DNA of 64,000 nt, from positions 992,001 to 1,056,000 of the forward strand of contig CANLLF010000001.1 in NCBI GenBank assembly GCA_947491935.1, in the 5' to 3' direction. Position numbers and translations under genes: made by a program. The notes under the pieces were generated by a model that worked only from the letters and a program-made list of their open reading frames with translations, searched no databases and was not told the origin of the DNA. Below are positions 51,979 through 60,860 of the stretch, in pieces. Within the stretch, counting starts at the first letter, position 1. Each line of letters begins with the position of its first letter. Origin of the DNA: an uncultured Roseicyclus sp. Its GTDB lineage: Bacteria; Pseudomonadota; Alphaproteobacteria; Rhodobacterales; Rhodobacteraceae.

Positions 51979-52487
51979 TCCCGACACTCCAGACCGACCG
52001 CCTGATCCTGCGCGGGCCCGAGGCCGCCGATTGGCCCGCCTTCCGCGACTACTTTCTATCCGATCGGTCGATCTACACCGGCGGGCCTTACGAGGATCCG
52101 AAACGCGCCTGGATCCTCTTTGCCGCCGAGATCGGCCATTGGCATCTGCACGGCTTCGGCATGTGGAGCGTCACCCTCAAGGACGGTACACCTATCGGCC
52201 TGGTCGGCTGCTGGTATCCCGATGGCTGGCCGGAGAAGGAAATCGGGTGGCTGATCTGGGAGCGCTACGAGGGCAAAGGCTACGCCTCCGAAGCCGCCGA
52301 AGCCGCGCGGGCGCAGTGCTACGGCCCGTTCGGGTGGAAAACAGCCGTCTCCTACATCCATCGCGACAATGCACGGTCCATCGCCCTGGCCAAGCGCCTT
52401 GGCTGCGTTCTGGACGCCAAGGCGGCTCACCCGAACCCCGACGCGCTGGTCTATCGTCACCCGTCCCCGGCGGAGGTCGCGGCATGA
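51972..52487 (+). CDS. GNAT acetyltransferase, tandem copy 5
   Basis: 171 residues. LQTDRLILRGPEAADWPAF, GHWHLHGFGMW, the CoA loop YEGKGYASEAAEAARA and PDALVYRHPSPAEVAA. It overlaps copy 4 by seven bases and copy 6 by four. Near-identical C-terminal motif to copy 3 (VYRHP-PAEV) supports origin by tandem duplication. Confidence 0.9.
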   Translation: MVIPTLQTDRLILRGPEAADWPAFRDYFLSDRSIYTGGPYEDPKRAWILFAAEIGHWHLHGFGMWSVTLKDGTPIGLVGCWYPDGWPEKEIGWLIWERYEGKGYASEAAEAARAQCYGPFGWKTAVSYIHRDNARSIALAKRLGCVLDAKAAHPNPDALVYRHPSPAEVAA

Positions 52488-52978
52488 TCGAGCTTCAAAC
52501 AAGCCGCCTGACGCTGCGATTGCCGACGCTGGCCGATTGGCCCGCCTATCGCGATTTCTATGCCTCCGACGCGGCAAAGCACATCGGTGGGCCACTGCCC
52601 GCGGTGCGAAGCTGGTATTACTTCGCGGGTGATCGCGGGCATTGGGACTTGCACGGGTTCGGTTGGTTCACGCTCGATGACGGAACCGGCGCTGTGGGCA
52701 CCTGCGGTCTGCATATTCCGCCCCACCATGCCGACATTGAGATCGGCTGGAATGTCTACGGCGCGGGCCAAGGCAAGGGCTACGCGACCGAAGCCGCCCG
52801 GGCCGTTCTGGACTGGGCGCCCTCGGTCACCGATGCCCCGCGGATCGTCAGCTACATCGATCGCGAAAATACGGCCTCCAAGCGGGTTGCCGAAAAACTC
52901 GGCGCCGGCTTCACCGGCGAGATGGCCGCGCACGACCCGGATTGCGAAGTCTGGCTACACCAACGGAGGGCCGCATGA
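52484..52978 (+). CDS. GNAT acetyltransferase, tandem copy 6
   Basis: 164 residues from ATG 52484. LQTSRLTLRLPTLADWPAY, GHWDLHGFGWF, the CoA loop GQGKGYATEAARAV. The C-terminus (CEVWLHQRRAA) departs from the VYRH ending of the other copies. It overlaps the chorismate mutase gene by four bases, so the array is read through into that gene. Confidence 0.9.
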   Translation: MIELQTSRLTLRLPTLADWPAYRDFYASDAAKHIGGPLPAVRSWYYFAGDRGHWDLHGFGWFTLDDGTGAVGTCGLHIPPHHADIEIGWNVYGAGQGKGYATEAARAVLDWAPSVTDAPRIVSYIDRENTASKRVAEKLGAGFTGEMAAHDPDCEVWLHQRRAA

Positions 52979-53274
52979 CCCAAGACGCCACGACACGCGC
53001 CGCCGAGGTGCTGGCCGAACACCGCCAAAGCATCGACCGCCTCGATGCGATCCTGATCTACACCCTGGGTGAGCGGTTCAAGCACACCCAGGCCGTCGGC
53101 AAACTGAAAGCCGAACACAACCTTCCCCCGTCCGATCCGTCGCGTGAAGCGACCCAGATCGCGCGGCTTGAAGACCTGGCGGACCGGGCCGATCTGGACC
53201 CGGAATTCGCCAAGAAACTCCTTCGCTTCGTCATCGATGAAGTGATCCGACACCACGAACAACATCAATCCTGA
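52975..53274 (+). CDS. Chorismate mutase, AroQ type
   Basis: 99 residues, all helical. RQSIDRLDAILIYTLGERF, the Arg/Lys pair in TQAVGKLKAEHNLPPSDPSR (active site) and the C-terminal helix FAKKLLRFVIDEVIRHHE match the AroQ fold that rearranges chorismate to prephenate for Phe/Tyr synthesis. GGAGG lies six bases before ATG 52975. Position between acetyltransferases and rpsP is common in Rhodobacterales. Confidence 0.93.
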   Translation: MTQDATTRAAEVLAEHRQSIDRLDAILIYTLGERFKHTQAVGKLKAEHNLPPSDPSREATQIARLEDLADRADLDPEFAKKLLRFVIDEVIRHHEQHQS

Positions 53275-53352
53275 GGGGTCGCCCTCATCAACGCCATTTC
53301 ATTCGCCCTCAAGTAACCAAGTGGTAGGGCAAACAAACAGGAGATACTCACA

Positions 53353-53781
53353 ATGGCCATCAAACTTCGTCTCGCCCGCGGCGGCTCCAAGAAGCGCCCG
53401 TTCTACCGCATCGTGGCCGCCGACAGCCGCATGCCCCGCGACGGCCGCTTCATCGAGAAGCTCGGCACCTATAACCCGCTCCTGCCCAAGGACAGCGAAG
53501 AGCGCGTGAAAATGGATATGGAGCGTGTGCAGCACTGGCTCGACAACGGCGCCCAGCCGACCGACCGCGTCAGCCGGTTCCTCGAAGCCGCCGGTGTGAT
53601 CGAGAAGAAAGAGCGCGCCAACATGAAGAAGGCCGAGCCTGGCAAGAAGGCCCAGGAACGCGTCGAAGAGAAAGCGGCCAAGGTCGCCGCAGCCGCCGAG
53701 GCTGCAGCCGCCCCGGCAGCAGAAGAACCCGCAGAAGAAGCACCCGCAGAGGACGCCGCCGCAGAAGAAACCGCAGAATAA
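53353..53781 (+). CDS. rpsP: 30S ribosomal protein S16
   Basis: 142 residues, where the core family has about 80. The start [20 protein letters not shown] and [11 protein letters not shown] are diagnostic. Residues about 85-142 form an Ala/Glu/Lys-rich tail ([20 protein letters not shown] and [13 protein letters not shown]), as in other alphaproteobacteria. CAGGAG lies eight bases before the ATG. Next: rimM after 69 bases. Confidence 0.97.
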   Translation: MAIKLRLARGGSKKRPFYRIVAADSRMPRDGRFIEKLGTYNPLLPKDSEERVKMDMERVQHWLDNGAQPTDRVSRFLEAAGVIEKKERANMKKAEPGKKAQERVEEKAAKVAAAAEAAAAPAAEEPAEEAPAEDAAAEETAE

Positions 53782-53850
53782 GCGGCCCGGACGCCCGCTG
53801 CGATTTGACTCGCGGGCGTCCACCCCCCTCACCGCAGACGAGACCCCGAA

Positions 53851-54399
53851 ATGGCAAAATCCGACCAGATCTGCGTCGGCGCGATCATGGGCGCTTTTGG
53901 CGTCCGGGGCGAAGTGCGCGTGAAAAGCTTTTGTGCCGAGCCCTCGGATATCGGCGCTTACGGCCCGCTCTCAACCGAGGACGGCACGCGGGCGTTCACG
54001 ATCACCCTGACGCGTCCGGTCAAGACCGGTTACGCCGCAAGATTGTCGGGCGTGCAGGATAAGGATGCGGCCGATGCCCTGCGTGGCACGCGCCTCTACG
54101 CCCCGCGCAGCGCCCTTCCGTCGCTGCCCGATGACGAATACTACCAGACCGACCTGATCGGCCTGACCGTGCTGGATACCGGCGGCGCCGAGATCGGCAA
54201 GATCTCAGCCGTCCTGAACCACGGCGCGGGCGATATACTGGAAGTGCGCGGCAAAGGCGGCCCCGGCCCGGTGCTGGTCCCGTTCACGATGGCCATGGTG
54301 CCCACCGTCGATGTTGCGGCGGGCCGTGTCGTCATCGATCCGCCAGCGGGGCTCCTTGACGACCCGAAGGGAGGCACCTCCGCCTCGGACGACGCCTGA
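53851..54399 (+). CDS. rimM: Ribosome maturation factor RimM
   Basis: 182 residues. The N-terminal RimM domain begins ICVGAIMGAFGVRGEVRVKS; the PRC-barrel domain includes DEYYQTDLIGLTV and VPFTMAMVPTVDV. It assists 16S 3' processing and S19 assembly in 30S biogenesis. The last codons (GGTSASDDA) fall in a sequence that recurs at 59244, so the C-terminus is built from a dispersed repeat. The usual next gene, trmD, is displaced by an ABC exporter. Confidence 0.96.
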   Translation: MAKSDQICVGAIMGAFGVRGEVRVKSFCAEPSDIGAYGPLSTEDGTRAFTITLTRPVKTGYAARLSGVQDKDAADALRGTRLYAPRSALPSLPDDEYYQTDLIGLTVLDTGGAEIGKISAVLNHGAGDILEVRGKGGPGPVLVPFTMAMVPTVDVAAGRVVIDPPAGLLDDPKGGTSASDDA

Positions 54400-54551
54400 C
54401 GGCGCCTTTGCCTCGCCGGACCGGGCGCCTCCCGCCCTGCGGGCGCTCGGCGCGGGCACTTGTGGCCCGGCCAACACCCCGGACCATCACGGTAGCTCAA
54501 AGAGAAATGTCGGAGGCCTCCGGCGGGGGTATTTGAACACCAGTGGAAGAC
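54381..54551 (-). repeat. Long form of the dispersed repeat, overlapping the rimM end
   Basis: Starts CGCCTCGGACGAC (54381-54393), goes on with TTTGCCTCGCCGG, and ends CCTCCGGCGGGGGTATTTGA then CCAGTGGAA. A second long copy lies at 59244-59412, with 135-136 bases between the same landmarks. It faces the short copy E. Confidence 0.7.
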
Positions 54552-54568
54552 TGGTAGTCCGTGCTTGT

Positions 54569-54627
54569 GTTCCACTGGTTCGAAATACCCCGGGGGAGAC
54601 GCCGAAGGCGGCGGGGGCAGCGCCCCC
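54569..54627 (+). repeat. Dispersed structured repeat, copy E
   Basis: GTTCCACTGGTTCGAAATAC, then CCCGGGGGAG, stem CGCC/GGCG with GAA loop and hairpin GGGGGC-AGC-GCCCCC. It is an inverted partner of the element ending at 54551: GGTATTTGAACACCAGTGGA versus TCCACTGGTTCGAAATACC. Confidence 0.75.
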
Positions 54628-54693
54628 TCGCGAGCGCGGGCCGCGCAAGCGGACAAGTGAGAAAACGACGCGCGGCGCAGCCGCTCCGTCAGG

Positions 54694-55455
54694 TCACGCG
54701 CGGATGCGCCAGCCGGTTTTGAAGATCCAGCCGATGGTCAGGATGCACGCGCCGGTGAAGCCCAGGATCGCCATGATGGACCAGACAAGCGCCACATCGG
54801 CCTGTCCGAAGAAGCTCCATCTAAAGCCGCTCACCAGATAGACCACGGGGTTGAACAGGCTCACGGCCTGCCAGCCTTCCGGCAGCATCGTGATGGAGTA
54901 GAATGCACCGCCCAGGAAGACCAGCGGCGTGACCGCCAGAAGCGGGATCAGTTGCAGCTGCTCGAAATTCTGGGCCCAGATGCCGATGATGAAGCCAAAC
55001 AGGCTGAAGGACAGGCAGGTGAGTACAAGGAAGGTCAGCATCCAGATCGGGTGCAGGATCTGCAGATCCACGAAGAAGAAGGCCGTCAGGAGGATGATGA
55101 GGCCGATCATGAAGCTCTTGGTGGCCGCGGCCAGCACGTAGCCCGCAGTGATTTCCAGAAAGCTCGCGGGAGCAGAGAGCAACTCATAGATCGTGCCGAT
55201 GAATTTCGGGAAATAGATCCCGAATGACGCATTGGAAATCGACTGGGTCAGCACCGTGAGCATGATCAGCCCCGGTACGATGAACGCGCCGTAACTGACG
55301 CCTTCGACCTGCTGGATCCGGGAGCCGATGGCCGTGCCGAAAACGATGAAGTAGAGCGACGTCGACAGAACCGGAGAGATGATCGATTGCGCGATGGTGC
55401 GGAAGGTGCGCGCCATTTCGAAGACATAGATCGCGCGGACGGCTTGCAGGTTCAT
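54694..55455 (-). CDS. ABC-2 type transporter permease
   Basis: 253 residues with six helices. [21 protein letters not shown] and [15 protein letters not shown] are typical of ABC-2 (DrrB/NodJ/YadH-like) permeases. The start overlaps the ATPase stop by four bases. It exports lipid-linked, polysaccharide or drug-like substrates; identity unknown. YadGH-like pairs are the closest resemblance. Confidence 0.92.
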   Translation of the reverse strand: MNLQAVRAIYVFEMARTFRTIAQSIISPVLSTSLYFIVFGTAIGSRIQQVEGVSYGAFIVPGLIMLTVLTQSISNASFGIYFPKFIGTIYELLSAPASFLEITAGYVLAAATKSFMIGLIILLTAFFFVDLQILHPIWMLTFLVLTCLSFSLFGFIIGIWAQNFEQLQLIPLLAVTPLVFLGGAFYSITMLPEGWQAVSLFNPVVYLVSGFRWSFFGQADVALVWSIMAILGFTGACILTIGWIFKTGWRIRA

Positions 55456-56396
55456 GGCGCCACTCCCTTTTCCTGATCTTGCACAAGGCCCACGAAAATC
55501 TCCTCCAGCGAGCTTTGCTTGGTCTCGACATCCGCAACGCTGAGCCCGGCGGCCTGAAGTGCCGAGAGCAACCGCACGATGCCGGTGCGTTCGGCGCGCG
55601 TGTCATAGCGATAGGTCAGGCGTTGGCCGTCGTCGGACAGCTCCACGTCGCGGTCGGACAGCTCCTCCGGGATCGCGTCGATCTTCTTGTTCAGATCGAT
55701 CCGCAACTCCTTCTGCCCCATCCGGGCCATCAGGGCCGCCTTTTCTTCCACCAGCAGGATCTGCCCCTTGTTGATCACACCCACACGGTCGGCCATCGCC
55801 TCGGCCTCTTCGATGTAGTGGGTGGTCAGGATGATCGTCACGCCGCTATCGGACAGCTCGCGCACGATCTCCCACATGTCGCGGCGCAGCTCCACATCGA
55901 CGCCCGCCGTGGGCTCATCCAGAAACAGCACGCGCGGCTCGTGGCTCAGCGCCTTGGCGATCAGCACGCGGCGCTTCATGCCGCCGGAGAGCTCGCGGAT
56001 CGCGTTGTCCTTCTTGTCCCAGAGCGAGAGCTGCCGCAGGATCTGTTCGATCTTCGCATCATCGCGCGGCTTGCCGAACAGGCCGCGGGAGAAGCGGACG
56101 GTATTGATCACCTTCTCAAACGGCTCCAGGTTGATCTCCTGCGGCACCAGCCCGATCAGGTCGCGCGCGCCGCGATATTGCGATTGGGTGTCGAAGCCGC
56201 CCACCGTCACGCGGCCCGATGTCGGCTGCACGATCCCACAGATGGCAGAAATCAGGGTGGTCTTGCCCGCGCCGTTGGGGCCGAGCAGGGCCAGGATCTC
56301 CCCTTCCATGATTTCAAGCGACACCGCATCGAGCGCGGTGAAGCCGCCCTCATAGGTCTTGGTCAATTGATCGACATTCAGGATCGGGGTGGGCAT
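55452..56396 (-). CDS. ABC-2 type transporter ATP-binding protein
   Basis: 314 residues from ATG 56396 (GGAG six bases before). Walker [13 protein letters not shown] (about 40), signature [17 protein letters not shown], Walker [14 protein letters not shown], switch His in [12 protein letters not shown]. The C-terminal 80 residues form the usual DrrA/YadG-type extension ending [10 protein letters not shown]. Together with the permease it makes a half-exporter dimer. It lies against the ribosomal block on the opposite strand. Confidence 0.94.
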   Translation of the reverse strand: MPTPILNVDQLTKTYEGGFTALDAVSLEIMEGEILALLGPNGAGKTTLISAICGIVQPTSGRVTVGGFDTQSQYRGARDLIGLVPQEINLEPFEKVINTVRFSRGLFGKPRDDAKIEQILRQLSLWDKKDNAIRELSGGMKRRVLIAKALSHEPRVLFLDEPTAGVDVELRRDMWEIVRELSDSGVTIILTTHYIEEAEAMADRVGVINKGQILLVEEKAALMARMGQKELRIDLNKKIDAIPEELSDRDVELSDDGQRLTYRYDTRAERTGIVRLLSALQAAGLSVADVETKQSSLEEIFVGLVQDQEKGVAP

Positions 56397-56554
56397 GGGG
56401 CTCTCCTTGGCGAGGGGGCAACCTATGGCCGGGTCCAGGCGGCGACAAGATGCGTCTGCGCATGGTACTTCTACAAATCTGAACACTCCTGACAGGGAGA
56501 TGTCAGCAGGTCCCCGCGATTGATCCCGGGCCCGGGCGGGCGTAGACGGGCGCC

Positions 56555-57376
56555 ATGACGGATCGCACGCCCAAAGCCAAGGCCATGAAATCCCATGGCC
56601 GCCTGTCGCAATCGGCCAGCCTGCAGCCGCGCGAATTGATGACGGACCGCCCGCGCCTTGCGAAAGCGTGGTGTGCGAAGGTGATTACCCTGTTTCCCGA
56701 GACCTTTCCCGGCGTTCTGGGCGCTTCGCTGACCGGCAAGGCGTTGCAGGAGGGGCTCTGGGCGCTGGAGCCCATCGATCTGCGCGCCTTCGGCATCGGC
56801 AAGCACCGGCAGGTGGATGACACGCCTGCGGGCGGCGGCGCGGGGCTGGTGATGAAGCCGGACGTGATGGGCCGCGCGCTGGATATGGCGGCGAACGGCA
56901 CGCCGGGGCGGGAGGATTGGCCGATTGTTTACCTCACCCCGCGCGGTAAGCGGTTGCAGCAGGACGATGCGGAGCGGTTTGCGCGGGCCAAGGGCATGAC
57001 GCTGGTCTGCGGACGGTTCGAGGGGCTCGACCAGCGGGTGATCGAGCATTACGGGATGGAGGAAATCTCCATCGGCGACTACGTTTTGACCGGCGGCGAA
57101 CTGGCCGCTCAGGTGCTGCTGGATGCCACGGTTCGACTGATCCCCGGCGTCCTCGGCAATGCGGCCTCGACCGAGGAGGAGAGCTTTTCCGACGGACTTC
57201 TGGAGCATCCGCAATACACCAAACCCGCCGAATGGCGCGGCCATGCGATCCCGCCGGTTCTGCTCTCCGGTGACCATGGCGCGGTGGCAACGTGGCGGCG
57301 CGCCCAGGCCGAGGCTTTGACGCAGGCGCGGCGGCCTGACCTGTGGGCGAGGCGGGCGGATGGCGACGAAGACTGA
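56555..57376 (+). CDS. trmD: tRNA (guanine-N1-)-methyltransferase TrmD
   Basis: 273 residues. The SPOUT trefoil-knot motifs are clear: [34 protein letters not shown]-binding [41 protein letters not shown] and the C-terminal RRPDL. It makes m1G37 in tRNA, preventing frameshifts. It has an N-terminal extension of about 35 residues ([18 protein letters not shown]) seen in Rhodobacterales. Normally it follows rimM directly; here 2.1 kb with an ABC exporter lie between. Confidence 0.96.
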   Translation: MTDRTPKAKAMKSHGRLSQSASLQPRELMTDRPRLAKAWCAKVITLFPETFPGVLGASLTGKALQEGLWALEPIDLRAFGIGKHRQVDDTPAGGGAGLVMKPDVMGRALDMAANGTPGREDWPIVYLTPRGKRLQQDDAERFARAKGMTLVCGRFEGLDQRVIEHYGMEEISIGDYVLTGGELAAQVLLDATVRLIPGVLGNAASTEEESFSDGLLEHPQYTKPAEWRGHAIPPVLLSGDHGAVATWRRAQAEALTQARRPDLWARRADGDED

Positions 57377-57378
57377 TC

Positions 57379-57768
57379 TCATGCCTCATCCCGCGCGGCG
57401 ATGAACTCCGCCTTCATCTGGTAGCCTTTGATCGCCGGACCGGAGAGGGCATTCAGCAGCAGCGCGCCGGTTTTGATGAGGATGGCGGTGGCCAGCGCAT
57501 CGAAAAACCAGGCCAGGGGGGCCGCCGCCCCGCCCCAGGATTGGGCGAAACCGGCAAAGCCGGTGAAGGTCCAGGTGCCGGTCACGGCGTGCAGAGCCAG
57601 CGCAATCCAGAACCCGGCGCAATAGGGGCAATGCCATTGCCCGTAGAGGGTTTGCAGGGGCTGCGGCAGCGCCCCGATGATGCGCATGAACCAGGTGCCC
57701 CAATGGGGCAGGTGCTCCCAGATCAGGGCGTGGATGGAGATGGCGAGGATCAGGATTTCGATATTCAT
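57379..57768 (-). CDS. Membrane protein of unknown function
   Basis: 129 residues, about three membrane helices (4-20, 47-70 and 80-105). A CPYC pair in WHCPYCAGFWIAL could bind metal or be redox-active. No known family. It is convergent with trmD (two bases apart), and its promoter has a motif shared with the MarR gene, so it is the likely target of that regulator. Confidence 0.72.
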   Translation of the reverse strand: MNIEILILAISIHALIWEHLPHWGTWFMRIIGALPQPLQTLYGQWHCPYCAGFWIALALHAVTGTWTFTGFAGFAQSWGGAAAPLAWFFDALATAILIKTGALLLNALSGPAIKGYQMKAEFIAARDEA

Positions 57769-57789
57769 TGCGTGTATCCTTCTAGTTTG

Positions 57790-57805
57790 TTCGGCTACCT
57801 AATTA
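57790..57805. promoter_or_regulatory. Candidate MarR operator, site 1
   Basis: TTCGGCTACCTAATTA, 22 bases upstream of the membrane-protein start. Thirteen of 16 bases match site 2 at 58246; TAGTT/AATTA half-sites flank it. Confidence 0.5.
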
Positions 57806-57823
57806 CTTTAGGCAAATGAGAGG

Positions 57824-58231
57824 TTACGGGATGGTGGCTTGGGCCTGCGCCTTCATGTCTGCGGGCAGCGCCTCGGCGATGGTCTCGTAAAGCGCCTCCC
57901 CCCGGGTCAGCAACTCCGCCCCGGCCTCGGTCAGAATGATGTGCTGCGCGCGGGCATCCATCTGGCAGGCGATGCGGGTGATCAGGCCGCGCGCCTCCAG
58001 CTTGCTGACCATGGCGCTGGCCGAGGCTTTGGACACGCCGAGCCGGTCCACCACGTTGTGGAGATGTTGGCCATGCACGTCCTCCCCCGAATATTGCGTG
58101 GCGGCTTCGGCCTGCACGGCGGCGAGATATTCGAACTCGCTGAAGCTCAAGGCGAGCTCCGCCGCGCGGTCGCGCCAGGTCCGGTGGGCCAGGCGATGGA
58201 GGGCTTGCAGAAGGGTTGCGGTGCTGGTCAT
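57824..58231 (-). CDS. MarR-family transcriptional regulator
   Basis: 135 residues. The winged helix shows LSFSEFEYLAAVQ, the helix-turn-helix VVDRLGVSKASASAMVSKLE and the wing ITRIACQMDARAQHIILTEAG. It probably represses itself and the neighbouring membrane protein via two like sites. A single Cys in the wing (IACQMD) could sense oxidants (inference). Confidence 0.92.
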   Translation of the reverse strand: MTSTATLLQALHRLAHRTWRDRAAELALSFSEFEYLAAVQAEAATQYSGEDVHGQHLHNVVDRLGVSKASASAMVSKLEARGLITRIACQMDARAQHIILTEAGAELLTRGEALYETIAEALPADMKAQAQATIP

Positions 58232-58245
58232 GACATATCCATTAG

Positions 58246-58261
58246 TTCGCCTTCCTAACTA
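58246..58261. promoter_or_regulatory. Candidate MarR operator, site 2
   Basis: TTCGCCTTCCTAACTA, 15 bases upstream of the marR start; with TTAGTT (58242-58247) it forms TAGTT/AACTA half-sites. Compare site 1 at 57790. Confidence 0.5.
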
Positions 58262-58549
58262 TGTTGGATTCCCTGCCCCGTCAAGGCGCCTTTCCCTTGA
58301 TCCCTTGGCCCGCCCCCCGTATACGACCGCAATCCGGGGCCGGAATCGGCCAGCCGGATGGTTGCGTTGTGCCAGGGCCGAACTCTCGGGGCCTGAAGCG
58401 GCAGACGGGACCACATAAAAAGGAACGCAAGCGCGTATCTCTGGCGGGCGCCCCCCAAATGGGACACTGGCGGACCCGGTCGAAGACCAGAGCTCTGGGG
58501 CGGCATCACCTCCGCGGGCAAACCGTGGGCAGATATAGGAGCGTATCAG

Positions 58550-58933
58550 ATGGACCTGATCGCAGAACTGGAAGCGGAGCAGATCGCGACGCTCTCCAAA
58601 GACATCCCGGATTTCAAGGCCGGCGACACCGTCCGCGTGGGCTTCCGCGTGACGGAAGGCACCCGCACCCGGGTGCAGAATTACGAAGGCGTCTGCATCG
58701 CACGCAAGAACGGCGCAGGCATTGCCGGCTCGTTCACCGTGCGCAAAATCTCCTTCGGTGAGGGCGTGGAACGTGTGTTCCCCCTCTACTCCACGAATAT
58801 CGACAGCATCACCGTTGTGCGCCGGGGCCGCGTGCGCCGTGCGAAGCTCTACTACCTCCGGTCGCGTCGCGGCAAGTCTGCGCGGATCGCCGAGGACACC
58901 CATTACAAGCCGCTGAAAAGCGCCGAAGCCTGA
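58550..58933 (+). CDS. rplS: 50S ribosomal protein L19
   Basis: 127 residues. [40 protein letters not shown] and the end [16 protein letters not shown] are typical. AGGAG lies nine bases before the ATG. The 288-base region to its left, partly structured and GC-rich (58262-58549), must hold its promoter and leader; no L19 autoregulatory motif was recognised. rpmE follows 14 bases later. Confidence 0.97.
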   Translation: MDLIAELEAEQIATLSKDIPDFKAGDTVRVGFRVTEGTRTRVQNYEGVCIARKNGAGIAGSFTVRKISFGEGVERVFPLYSTNIDSITVVRRGRVRRAKLYYLRSRRGKSARIAEDTHYKPLKSAEA

Positions 58934-58947
58934 AAGGAGATCACGAG

Positions 58948-59169
58948 ATGAAAAAGGATCTGCATCCCGACTACCACGTGATCGACGTGAAAATGACCAA
59001 CGGTGACATCGTCCAGATGCGCTCGTCCTGGGGATCGGAGGGCGACACGCTGTCGCTCGACATCGATCCGACCGTGCACCCGGCCTGGACCGGCGGCGGC
59101 GCCCGCCTGCTGGATACCGGCGGCCGCGTGTCGAAGTTCAAGAAGAAGTACGAAGGCCTGGGCTTTTAA
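58948..59169 (+). CDS. rpmE: 50S ribosomal protein L31
   Basis: 73 residues: [20 protein letters not shown], then TVHPAWTGG and [13 protein letters not shown]. The zinc-binding Cys of type A L31 is absent, so this is the Cys-free alphaproteobacterial form. AAAGGAG lies nine bases upstream of the ATG. A terminator follows, ending the rplS-rpmE unit. Confidence 0.96.
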   Translation: MKKDLHPDYHVIDVKMTNGDIVQMRSSWGSEGDTLSLDIDPTVHPAWTGGGARLLDTGGRVSKFKKKYEGLGF

Positions 59170-59196
59170 GCCACACGTCCTTTCGACCGACGATTG

Positions 59197-59229
59197 CGCC
59201 GCCCCGTCACACGGGCGGCGTATTCATTT
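59197..59229 (+). terminator. Terminator of rplS-rpmE
   Basis: A perfect eight-pair stem CGCCGCCC/GGGCGGCG around loop CGTCACAC, followed by TATTCATTT, 28 bases after the stop. Confidence 0.75.
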
Positions 59230-59243
59230 GGCCGGGGGATTGC

Positions 59244-59412
59244 CGCCTCGGACGACACCTTCGGCGTCTTTGCCTCGGCGGTCTGCGCGCCCTTGGCCCT
59301 TGCGGGCCTTGGGCGCGGGCGCGTGGGGTTTGCGGGGTATACTCCCGCGACGTGACCCGTGGGTTGAGGGTTTGGGAGCCTCCGGCGGGGATATTTGGAA
59401 AACAAGGAAGGG
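59244..59412 (-). repeat. Long form of the dispersed repeat, second copy
   Basis: Begins CGCCTCGGACGAC and TCTTTGCCTCGGCGG, has GCGGGCCTTGGGCGCGGGC, and ends GCCTCCGGCGGGGATATTTG then GAAAACAAGGAAGGGG. It fills the gene-free gap between rpmE and the TPR gene (59170-59519), in which no gene was found. Confidence 0.7.
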
Positions 59413-59519
59413 GCAGATGCGCCATTCGCGTCGGGCGCCCGGTGGGCAGCGGATTGCGCCAGGCGACGGCACATCAAGTTGCTTGTTCCTGGTGCCGGAC
59501 CGGTTTCTCGTGACTTTTG

Positions 59520-60797
59520 TCAGGAATACCCGGCCACGGGAGCCGCTTGGGCAAAGATCGGGCGCCGGATCGCCATGGCCCGGCGCGCCTCGTCACGCTG
59601 ACCCGTCCTGAGCAGGCACAGCACCCAGGTCAGCTCCAGCACATCGCGCTGCGCCTTTGATCCGCTGAGCCGGGCATGGTCGGCCATTGCGGGTTGCAGC
59701 GCGGCCAGCGCAGACGCCCAATCTTCCCGCGCCACGGCGCCCCAGGCCCGCGCGACAGGCGCCACCAGATCCGCGGCGTATCCGCGAGAGGCCTCGGCCA
59801 GCTTTGCCAGCGCCGCGCCGTCCCCGGCCATCGCATGGGCCAGCGCCGCGTGGATATCGGCGAAACTCATCCCCGGATCGGGAAAGAACCGCATCGCATA
59901 GGCGCTGAGCGCCTGCCATTTCTCCTGCGGCACATCCATCCCCGCCAGATCCGCCCGCCACAGCAGTGCCGCGGCATCAGAGACCACGTTGAGGGGGAGA
60001 GAATGGCTCGCACCGGGCGCGATACCGTCATCGTATTGCGCCCACATGGCCGCCCCGTCGCCCTGCTCCAGCGCCCAGAGCGCCTCGTGCCACGACAGGT
60101 GCCCATGCAGCAGCGCGCGTTTGTCGTAATCCTGCTTCCATGCCGCCAGGTAGGCGCGGCCGGTCTCTGTCTCACCCTGCTCGTAGAGCGTGTGGGCCTT
60201 GAAATGCGAACCGTTGGCATTGGCGTTGTTCAGCTCCAGCGACCGCTCCATGAGCGCCATCGCCTCGTCCAGCCGCCCCACCTCGCACATTGCCTGGCCG
60301 TGGACGCTCAGGAGCCACCAATCGTCCCCCAGATGCCGGTGCAAACCCGTCGTGAACGCAAGTTGAACGGCTTCGCGCCCCGCCTCCCCGGAGGTGCCGA
60401 TCAGCCCGAAAATGTTGGTGCAGACCTGGGCCACCAACACATCGCTTGGGTGGTCCTTCACATGGGCTTCGACCGCGCGGCGCGCCGCGGCGGGTTTGCC
60501 CGCCAGCAACAGGCCGAACACGGCGATATGCGCCGCCTCCTGCGCACTGACTCCGGCCGCCAGCGCCTCTGCCCGCCCGATCGCCGCCTTCGCCGCGCCC
60601 ATATCTCCGGCATACATCGCGGCCCGTGCCGCGCCCACATGGGCCAGGGCAAAGCCGTCATCGGCCGCAACCGCGCGCGCGAACGCCGCCTCCGCCCCGA
60701 ATGTGGCGGCCAGGATGTGATCCACGCCCTCCGCATAGGCCTGCGCCGCCGCGTCTGACCGCGTGCTCAGCGCATTGCCATATCTGTCGTGTTGCAT
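59520..60797 (-). CDS. Tetratricopeptide-repeat protein
   Basis: 425 residues, almost wholly Ala-rich helical pairs. TPR-like units are seen at about 20-60 (AFARAVAADDGFALAHVGAA), 150-190 and 350-395. No signal peptide, so cytoplasmic. Conserved HGHLSWHEALWALEQGD is the mark of a family of TPR proteins of unknown function in proteobacteria ('tetratricopeptide repeat protein 38-like'). It is divergent from mipZ across 200 bases. Confidence 0.83.
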   Translation of the reverse strand: MQHDRYGNALSTRSDAAAQAYAEGVDHILAATFGAEAAFARAVAADDGFALAHVGAARAAMYAGDMGAAKAAIGRAEALAAGVSAQEAAHIAVFGLLLAGKPAAARRAVEAHVKDHPSDVLVAQVCTNIFGLIGTSGEAGREAVQLAFTTGLHRHLGDDWWLLSVHGQAMCEVGRLDEAMALMERSLELNNANANGSHFKAHTLYEQGETETGRAYLAAWKQDYDKRALLHGHLSWHEALWALEQGDGAAMWAQYDDGIAPGASHSLPLNVVSDAAALLWRADLAGMDVPQEKWQALSAYAMRFFPDPGMSFADIHAALAHAMAGDGAALAKLAEASRGYAADLVAPVARAWGAVAREDWASALAALQPAMADHARLSGSKAQRDVLELTWVLCLLRTGQRDEARRAMAIRRPIFAQAAPVAGYS

Positions 60798-60860
60798 ATA
60801 TCCCCCATCCCTTGCGGCAAAAGGGTCGCACGGGTTCCACGATTCGGTCCAACGAAAGGG

